64,000 nt of DNA from an uncultured Clostridia bacterium (GTDB lineage Bacteria; Bacillota; Clostridia; Christensenellales; Pumilibacteraceae): NCBI GenBank assembly GCA_944372345.1, contig CALVYT010000019.1, positions 1 to 64,000 of the forward strand, given 5' to 3'. Every line of letters starts with the position of its first letter. Position 1 is the first letter of the stretch. The notes below the pieces were generated by a model. That model saw only the letters and a list, made by a program, of their open reading frames with translations. It was not told where the DNA came from and did not search any database. This document shows, one piece after another, positions 58,469 to 64,000 of the stretch. The position numbers were made by a program, and so were the translations under genes.

Positions 58469-58502
58469 CGCGGGCGTGCGGCGGACGCGCGCCCGCGTTT
58501 TA
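58469..58502 (+). terminator. Terminator of the pst-phoU operon
   Basis: A 12-bp GC-only stem with one wobble (58469-58480 with 58486-58497) and a GTTTTAC tail. Confidence 0.8.
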
Positions 58503-58537
58503 CGCCGCGGACTTTTTTCGCGGCGGCGCCCAAACGG

Positions 58538-58566
58538 TTGCGTGCCGCCGCGGTTTGTTGTATAAT
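58538..58566 (+). promoter_or_regulatory. Promoter of the pyruvate kinase gene
   Basis: TTGCGT (58538-58543), 17 nt, TATAAT (58561-58566). Confidence 0.75.
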
Positions 58567-58609
58567 AAACCACGGCGCGGGAAAGGTGAATAAAACGGAC
58601 AGGTGGATT

Positions 58610-60049
58610 ATGAACAAAATAAACCGTGAAGCGATAAACAAGAAAACGAAGATAGTCTGCACTCTCGGACCGCGTTCCTGCGACGAGGCGACCATCGAAG
58701 CCATGGCAAAAGCGGGAATGAACGTTGCGCGCATAAACGCGTCGCACGGCTCGCACGAGGAACACGCCGTCAAGATCGAAGCCGTCAAGCGCGTGCGCGA
58801 GCGGCTCGGCGTGCCCATCGCGCTGCTGTTCGATACGAAAGGACCGGAGTTCCGCATAGGCGCGTTTGCGGAAGGTAAGGTGCGGCTGAAAAAAGGCGAT
58901 ACGTTCGCGTTCACGACGGAGGACGTTCCCGGCGACGAAAAAAGAGTTTCCGTATCGTATAAAGGTTTGTGCGGGGAAATGCTGCCCGGCGACCGCATAT
59001 TGCTGAATAACGGACTGATGATATTCGACGTGACGGACGTGCGTCCGCCCGAGGTGATCTGCAAAGTCGTTGCGGGAGGAGAACTTTCCGACCGTAAGTC
59101 GATGTTTTTCCCGGATAAGGAATTCAGGCTGAAATATCTGTCCGCGCAGGATGAAAAGGATCTGCTCTACGCGATAGAGCACGACGTGGATTTCATTGCC
59201 TGTTCGTTCGTCAGCAAAGCGCAGGACATAACGGAGGTGCGCGAGTTTCTCGCCGCCCACGGCTCGCGGGACATAGATCTCATCGCGAAGATAGAGAACC
59301 GCGCGGGCGTGAACAATCTTGCCGACATACTCGCGGTCTCCGACGGCATTATGATAGGCAGGGGCGATCTCGGCGTGGAAGTGCCTTACGAGGAACTGCC
59401 CGACATTCAGAAAAACATTATCAACGAGTGCCGCAGAGCGGGCAAGCGCGTGATCACGGCGACGGAAATGCTCGAATCGATGATCACCAAGCCGCGCCCC
59501 ACGCGCGCGGAGATCTCCGACGTGGCTAACGCAGTTTACGACGGCACGAGTGCGGTCATGCTGTCGGGCGAAACGGCGGCGGGCGACTATCCCGTCGAAA
59601 CGGTCGCAGCGATGAGCCGCATAGTTATGCAGGCGGAAAAGAACAGGCAGTTTATGCAGTTCCTGCGCGCGGAGGATTATATCATCAGGGGCGCGTCCGA
59701 CGCGCTTTCGCATTCGGCTTGCACGCTCGCGGGAGACATAAAGGCGAAAGCCATAGTGGTATGCACGCGAACGGGAAAGACCGCTATGATGGTGTCGCGT
59801 TTCCGTCCGATGCTGAACATAATCGGAATGACGAGCGACCCCAAGGCGTACCGCAAGCTCGCGCTCAGCTGGGGGGTCACGCCCGTGCTGTCCGAGGAAT
59901 ATTCCTCCGTCGACGTGCTGTTCCATTTCGCCAAGTGCGCCGCGCGCGAGACGGGGCTGGTCTCCCGCGGGGACGTCATAGTCATCACCGGCGGCACGCC
60001 GAACGGCAGGAGCGGCAACAGCGATCTGATACATATTTCGTCCGTCTGA
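58610..60049 (+). CDS. pyk: Pyruvate kinase
   Basis: Pyruvate kinase converts phosphoenolpyruvate and ADP to pyruvate and ATP. The 479-residue protein covers the A, B and C domains: KTKIVCTLGPRS and MNVARINASHG at the start, LLFDTKGPEFRIG, LIAKIENRAGV with the catalytic Lys, IGRGDLGVEV, TATEMLESMI, and the SGETAAGDYPVE loop. The extra PEP-utiliser domain of Bacillus enzymes is absent. ATG 58610 with AGGTGG just upstream is chosen over upstream starts. It is a single gene with promoter and terminator. Confidence 0.96.
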   Translation: MNKINREAINKKTKIVCTLGPRSCDEATIEAMAKAGMNVARINASHGSHEEHAVKIEAVKRVRERLGVPIALLFDTKGPEFRIGAFAEGKVRLKKGDTFAFTTEDVPGDEKRVSVSYKGLCGEMLPGDRILLNNGLMIFDVTDVRPPEVICKVVAGGELSDRKSMFFPDKEFRLKYLSAQDEKDLLYAIEHDVDFIACSFVSKAQDITEVREFLAAHGSRDIDLIAKIENRAGVNNLADILAVSDGIMIGRGDLGVEVPYEELPDIQKNIINECRRAGKRVITATEMLESMITKPRPTRAEISDVANAVYDGTSAVMLSGETAAGDYPVETVAAMSRIVMQAEKNRQFMQFLRAEDYIIRGASDALSHSACTLAGDIKAKAIVVCTRTGKTAMMVSRFRPMLNIIGMTSDPKAYRKLALSWGVTPVLSEEYSSVDVLFHFAKCAARETGLVSRGDVIVITGGTPNGRSGNSDLIHISSV

Positions 60050-60062
60050 TACGCGGCGGACC

Positions 60063-60103
60063 GCGGAGGGGCTTCGCTTTTGCGGAAGCCCCTCCGCCTT
60101 TTT
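60063..60103 (+). terminator. Terminator of the pyruvate kinase gene
   Basis: GCGGAGGGGCTTC (60063-60075) pairs with GAAGCCCCTCCGC (60085-60097), followed by C and TTTTT. Confidence 0.93.
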
Positions 60104-60174
60104 GTTTTTCCGTAAGCCGTCGGAAAAAATTTTTTACGCGGAGCCGTTTCGGGCGCGCTACCGCCGAAAATGTT

Positions 60175-60203
60175 TTGACAAAACTTTCCTTTTCATTTAC
60201 AAT
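60175..60203 (+). promoter_or_regulatory. Promoter of the hydrolase gene
   Basis: TTGACA (60175-60180), 17 nt, TACAAT (60198-60203). Confidence 0.85.
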
Positions 60204-60222
60204 AATATCGGAGGGCGAACGA

Positions 60223-61206
60223 TTGAGCAAAGCGCTGTTACTCATTCACGGATTTCTTACGGGGGCGGACGACTGGGACGTGCTGTTGCCGTATCTCAAA
60301 CCGTTATACGACAAGATCGAGGTATTCCGTCAGCCGGGTCACGAACGGGCGGGGGATAAACCGCATTACAAGGATTTCACCGAGCCTGCCGTGTACGCCG
60401 CAATGGACGTCGCGCTGGATAAGCTGGCGGACTGCGACAGGGTGGACGTGCTCGGACATTCGATGGGCGGCGGCGTCGCGGCTTACGCGTGCGCGAAGCT
60501 GAAAAACGTCGGGCGCGCGGTGATGTACGCCCCCGCGTTCAAATATCCCCGCACGGACATACTGCTCAAACAGAACGCGGTGGCGAAAAAGTTAGGGGCG
60601 ATGGCGAAGTCCTGCCCCGACGAAGCGCTCGCGGCGGCGCTCGAAAAACGGGCGGACTGCGTGCGCGACACGTTCGACGCGGCAATGCAGATATTTTTCA
60701 GGCGGCTGCTGCCGCATTGGAGTCTGCACAATACGATGACGTTTATGCGCGTTATGGCGGAAGCGCGGAAATATCTTCCCGCGGTCACCTGCCCGCTGTG
60801 CGTGGTCTGGGGCGATCTCGACGAACTGATCCCGCTCTCCTCCGTGAAACAGGTCACGGAAGAGTCGGGCACGAAAGAGATATATTTCCTGCGCTATCCC
60901 GACGACGACCATGCGCTGATATATCTCGGCAACGTGCCGCGGCTGGCCCGGGACACGCTGTGCTTCCTCGGCGGCGGGGATCTGCTCGAAACGGAGAGCG
61001 ACAAGGGCGAGGAGCGCGCCTGCTACCGCATAGTCAAGGGCGACGCGGGCTCGCGTTTCGTCACGGTGACGGCGGACGTGCGCGGCGTGAGCGGCTCGGG
61101 ACGCGACGTGAAGGAATACCGCAGAACGAATACGGCGACGTATACCGACGGCGGAGCGGAGTTTTTCAGGCGGATAGCGGAAGCGGACGCCGCGACTACG
61201 GTTTAA
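60223..61206 (+). CDS. Alpha/beta hydrolase with C-terminal extension
   Basis: The 327-residue protein has an alpha/beta hydrolase core over residues 1-245: LLLIHGFLTGADDW, the nucleophile elbow VLGHSMGG with Ser80, and VVWGDLDELIPLSS with a likely catalytic Asp, plus DDDHALIY with the His. The last 80 residues (after LGGGDLL) form a small extra domain that is rich in Arg, Thr and Val and has no name I know. Start is TTG 60223 with GGAGGG 7 nt before it; no ATG or GTG fits better. It may be a lysophospholipase- or esterase-like enzyme. Confidence 0.82.
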   Translation: MSKALLLIHGFLTGADDWDVLLPYLKPLYDKIEVFRQPGHERAGDKPHYKDFTEPAVYAAMDVALDKLADCDRVDVLGHSMGGGVAAYACAKLKNVGRAVMYAPAFKYPRTDILLKQNAVAKKLGAMAKSCPDEALAAALEKRADCVRDTFDAAMQIFFRRLLPHWSLHNTMTFMRVMAEARKYLPAVTCPLCVVWGDLDELIPLSSVKQVTEESGTKEIYFLRYPDDDHALIYLGNVPRLARDTLCFLGGGDLLETESDKGEERACYRIVKGDAGSRFVTVTADVRGVSGSGRDVKEYRRTNTATYTDGGAEFFRRIAEADAATTV

Positions 61207-61283
61207 TTTATGGAAAGTTAATCATTTTTTCGTAAAATCGGATGTATATGATTTAACGGGATACCCGTAAGGAGAATACATCA

Positions 61284-62141
61284 ATGCCTGTAAAGATCAC
61301 AAGCGACAGTACATCCGATCTCGACCGTCTTTTCGCCGAACGCGGCATAGCGGTGACCCCGCTGACCGTTCTGCTCGGGGACAGGTCGGGGCTTGACGGC
61401 GTCGACGTCACGCCCGATGACATTTACGAATATTTCGACAGGACCAAGACCACGCCCAAGACGAGCGCGGTTTCGCCCGAAGAATACCGCAGATTCTTTG
61501 CGGAGCAGACGGCGGACGGCAGCGAGGTCGTGCACTTCACGATCTCGTCGGAAATGAGCGCGTGCTACTCCAACGCCTGTACGGCGGCGGAGGACTTCGA
61601 CGGCGTGTACGTCGTAGACTCCCGCAATCTTTCCACGGGCATAGGACTGCTCGTGCTGTACGCCGACGACCTCGCGAAAGCGGGCTTCGGCGGCGCGGAG
61701 ATAAAGGCGAAAGCAGACGCCCGCAGAGCCGCTGTCAGCGCGTCGTTCGTGGTGGATACGATGACGTTCCTGTATAAGGGCGGCAGATGCAGCAGCGTGA
61801 CGGCGTTCATCGCGAGCGTGCTCAAGATCAAGCCGTGCATAGTGGTTTCCGACGGGAAAATGTCCGTCGGCAGGAAGTATATCGGCTCGACGAACAAGGC
61901 GATAATCAAATACGCCGCCGACATTACCCGCAGCTGTCCCGACCCTGACTTGAGGTATGTGTTCGTCACTCACTCGTCGGCAAAGCCCGAAGTGGTGGAA
62001 ACGGTCAAGCGCGAGGTGCTCGCGGCGTGGCCCGGGGCGAACATAATAGAGACCGTAGCGGGCGCGACGATAACGTCGCACTGCGGCAAAGGCACTCTCG
62101 GCGTGCTGTTCTTCACGGACGGAGGGCGCGCCGGACAATAA
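61284..62141 (+). CDS. DegV family fatty-acid-binding protein (first of two)
   Basis: DegV proteins bind fatty acids; those called FakB hand them to the kinase FakA. The 285-residue protein has the family opening KITSDSTSDL with the Ser/Thr-Asp motif, TPKTSAVSPEEYRRFF, VVHFTISSEMSACYSNA and the C-domain LYKGGRCSSVTAFIASVLKIKPCIVV. AAGGAG precedes ATG 61284. It lies 48 nt before a close paralogue, with which it shares most residues along the whole length. No fakA-like gene is in the window. Confidence 0.9.
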   Translation: MPVKITSDSTSDLDRLFAERGIAVTPLTVLLGDRSGLDGVDVTPDDIYEYFDRTKTTPKTSAVSPEEYRRFFAEQTADGSEVVHFTISSEMSACYSNACTAAEDFDGVYVVDSRNLSTGIGLLVLYADDLAKAGFGGAEIKAKADARRAAVSASFVVDTMTFLYKGGRCSSVTAFIASVLKIKPCIVVSDGKMSVGRKYIGSTNKAIIKYAADITRSCPDPDLRYVFVTHSSAKPEVVETVKREVLAAWPGANIIETVAGATITSHCGKGTLGVLFFTDGGRAGQ

Positions 62142-62189
62142 GGAAAATAATAAGGACGCCCGCCGCGAGGCGGGATAAAAGGAGAAACG

Positions 62190-63035
62190 ATGAGCAAAGT
62201 AAAGATCACGAGCGACAGTATTTCCGACCTCGACTATCTGTTCGCGGAGCGCGGCATAGCGCGCCTGCCCATACCCATCCTTCTGGGCGACAGAGAAGGG
62301 CTGGACGGCGAGATAACGCCGGACGACATCTACGCGTTTTTCGACGAGACCAAGTCTACGCCCAAGACGAGCGCGATCACTCCCGAAAAGTATTACGAAT
62401 TTTTCAAGGAGCAGACGGCGGGCGGCAGCGAGGTAGTGCATTTCACGATCTCGTCGGAGATGAGTTCGTGCTACCGCAACGCGTGTACGGCGGCGGAGCA
62501 GTGCGGCGGCGTATACGTCGTCGACTCACGCAATCTGTCGACGGGCGCGGGGCTGCTCGTGCTGTATGCCGACGATCTCGCGAAAGCGGGCGAGAGCGGA
62601 GCGTCGATCAAGGAAAAGGTGGACGCGCGCCGCGCCGCCGTGCAGGCGTCGTTCGTCGTGGACACTATGACGTTCCTGTATAAGGGCGGCAGGTGCAGCG
62701 GTATAGCGGCGTTCGTCGCGAGCGTGCTGCGCATCAAGCCGAGCATCATCGTTTCGGACGGAAAGATGGTAGTCGGCAAGAAATATATGGGGGCGACGGA
62801 CAAGGCGATAATCAAGTACGTCGCGGACACTCTGAAAAGCTATCCGCACCCCGACTTGAAGTACGTTTTCGTCACGCACACGTCGGCAAGACCCGAAGTG
62901 GTGGCGAAGGTCAAGGAAGAAGTGCTCGCCGTTTATCCCGACGCGAACATCATCGAAACGCTCGCGGGCGCGACGGTGACGTCGCACTGCGGCAAGGGCA
63001 CGCTGGGAGTATTGTATTTCAACGACGCCGAGTAA
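62190..63035 (+). CDS. DegV family fatty-acid-binding protein (second of two)
   Basis: The 281-residue protein is a tandem paralogue of the previous gene. It keeps KITSDSISDLDYLFAERGIA, EVVHFTISSEMSSCYRNACT, VVDSRNLSTGAGLLVLYADD and TFLYKGGRCSGIAAFVAS. AAGGAG precedes ATG 62190. Differences cluster in the N-terminal pocket (SIS for STS, IARLPIPILLGDRE), which could change the ligand. tsaD starts 16 nt after its stop, perhaps in one transcript. Confidence 0.9.
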   Translation: MSKVKITSDSISDLDYLFAERGIARLPIPILLGDREGLDGEITPDDIYAFFDETKSTPKTSAITPEKYYEFFKEQTAGGSEVVHFTISSEMSSCYRNACTAAEQCGGVYVVDSRNLSTGAGLLVLYADDLAKAGESGASIKEKVDARRAAVQASFVVDTMTFLYKGGRCSGIAAFVASVLRIKPSIIVSDGKMVVGKKYMGATDKAIIKYVADTLKSYPHPDLKYVFVTHTSARPEVVAKVKEEVLAVYPDANIIETLAGATVTSHCGKGTLGVLYFNDAE

Positions 63036-63051
63036 TCGGCGAAGGAGCATT

Positions 63052-64000
63052 ATGATCGTACTCGGCATAGAGTCGTCGTGCGACGAAACGAGCGCGGCGG
63101 TGGTGCGGGACGGCAGGGAATGCCTGTCCGACGTCATCGCGAGCCAGATAGAGATACACCGCCGTTTCGGCGGAGTGGTACCGGAGATCGCGGGCAGGAA
63201 TCATCTGCTCGCGGTCATTCCCGCCGTGGACGAGGCGCTTCGGAAAGCGGGAGTGAAGAAAGAGGAGCTGGACGCGGTCGCCGTCACTTACGGCGCGGGG
63301 CTGATAGGCTGTCTGCTCGTCGGCGTTTCCGCCGCCAAGGCGATAGCCTACGCGCTCGGGATTCCGCTCGTCAAGGTGAACCATATCCAGGGGCATATAG
63401 CGGCGAATTTCATCGCATTCCCCGAGCTCGAGCCGCCTCTGCTTTCGCTCGTCGCGAGCGGCGGGCATACGAGCATAGTGAGCGTGGAGGACTACAACAC
63501 TTACGTTCCCGTCAGCGCGACGCTGGACGACGCGATAGGCGAGTCGTTCGACAAGGTCGCGCGCATACTCGGTCTGCCGTACCCCGGCGGTCCGGAGATA
63601 GACAAGCGCGCGAAGCGCGGCAGTGCGAACATTAAGTTCTGCCCCAATCTGCACGTCCGCGGTGATCTTTCTTACACGTTTTCCGGGCTGAAAACGGCGG
63701 TCGTCAATTATGTGCATAACTTAAAACAGCGCGGCGAGGAGATACCCGTCGACGACGTATGCGCGTCGTTCACCGCGGAGGCGGTGGGTTATACGGTGGA
63801 TACGTTCATCCGCTGCGCCGAGGAGCGCGGAGTGAAGCGGCTTGTGCTCGCGGGCGGTGTGGCTGCCAATTCGTATCTGCGTTCGCTGCTCGCGGCGGAG
63901 TGCGAAAAGCGCGGGTTCGAGCTGTTCGTGCCGCCCCCGTCGCTGTGCACGGACAATGCCGCGATGATCGCTGCGCGCGGCAGTTTTGCGCTTAAAGACG
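63052..64000 (+). CDS. tsaD: tRNA threonylcarbamoyladenosine transferase, 3' end beyond window
   Basis: TsaD transfers the threonylcarbamoyl group to A37 of ANN-decoding tRNAs. The frame from ATG 63052 (AAGGAG 6 nt upstream) runs to the window edge, about 316 codons of the usual 335-340. It shows LGIESSCDETSAAVV at the start, PEIAGRNHL, VNHIQGHIAAN with the two iron-binding His residues, LVASGGHTSIV, LDDAIGESFDKVAR, PGGPEIDKRAK, YTFSGLKTAVV and LVLAGGVAANSYLR. The final DNxAMIA with the last metal-binding Asp is present (CTDNAAMIAARG). Only the last few residues are outside. Confidence 0.97.
   Translation, partial: MIVLGIESSCDETSAAVVRDGRECLSDVIASQIEIHRRFGGVVPEIAGRNHLLAVIPAVDEALRKAGVKKEELDAVAVTYGAGLIGCLLVGVSAAKAIAYALGIPLVKVNHIQGHIAANFIAFPELEPPLLSLVASGGHTSIVSVEDYNTYVPVSATLDDAIGESFDKVARILGLPYPGGPEIDKRAKRGSANIKFCPNLHVRGDLSYTFSGLKTAVVNYVHNLKQRGEEIPVDDVCASFTAEAVGYTVDTFIRCAEERGVKRLVLAGGVAANSYLRSLLAAECEKRGFELFVPPPSLCTDNAAMIAARGSFALKD

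Overview
The window reads as chromosomal DNA of a Gram-positive, endospore-lineage type bacterium (Bacillota, most likely an uncultured gut Clostridia member). This is inferred from strong GGAGG ribosome binding sites, SigA-type promoters, the yaaO-tmk-holB-ricT cluster, two DegV proteins, lipoprotein signals, an AgrA/LytTR two-component pair and PhoP-like TTTACA boxes. Base composition is GC-rich by eye, except two AT-richer stretches (1-930 and 20570-23400) that look acquired. No rRNA, integrase or CRISPR array is present; two tRNA genes are.

Layout. 1-1200: end of an AT-rich, probably mobile segment with a sigma-like gene broken by an in-frame stop. 1300-6700: a CBS-domain protein, ksgA, a very unusual O-antigen-ligase/glycosyltransferase fusion and two small envelope proteins. 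6700-8540: gene-poor, with palindromic repeats, a minisatellite and a possible long non-coding transcript. 8540-16510: a CBS-domain protein and a leftward polyamine cluster (speD, split arginine decarboxylase, speE, speB, carboxy(nor)spermidine dehydrogenase and decarboxylase) behind a roughly 300-nt leader that ends in an attenuator-like hairpin. 16700-20500: a beta-helix lipoprotein, an MscS channel and a decayed GH3 gene. 20590-23540: an AT-rich KilA-N plus GmrSD-like (DUF262/DUF1524) cassette, bounded on the right by a 21-bp hairpin and three 23-bp direct repeats. 24160-29500: an M3-like peptidase, a metal exporter and a two-component system. 29600-30440: tRNA-Ile and tRNA-Ala with two copies of a 96-nt tRNA-Ile-derived chimera. 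30600-38020: HD protein, TtcA-like fragment, hydrolase, membrane protein, Pho-box-controlled phosphoesterase and a LytTR system. 38150-43200: a carbohydrate-binding lipoprotein and a domain-permuted, membrane-anchored GH3. 43300-53500: P-type ATPase, phospholipase-C-like protein, the yaaO-tmk-holB-ricT cluster, ferredoxin and small proteins. 53780-58460: Pho-controlled pstS, fused pstCA, pstB and phoU. 58560-64000: pyruvate kinase, hydrolase, two degV genes and the start of tsaD.

Genes that work together. The polyamine cluster encodes arginine to agmatine to putrescine, then two parallel routes to spermidine. The phosphoesterase and pst operon share phased TTTACA repeats and form a small Pho regulon. 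The 38-43 kb lipoprotein and GH3 look like a glycan-degrading surface pair, possibly controlled by the LytTR system just upstream. Several genes (ksgA, HD protein, P-type ATPase) carry a promoter whose -10 box lies exactly 6 nt before the start codon, pointing to leaderless mRNAs.
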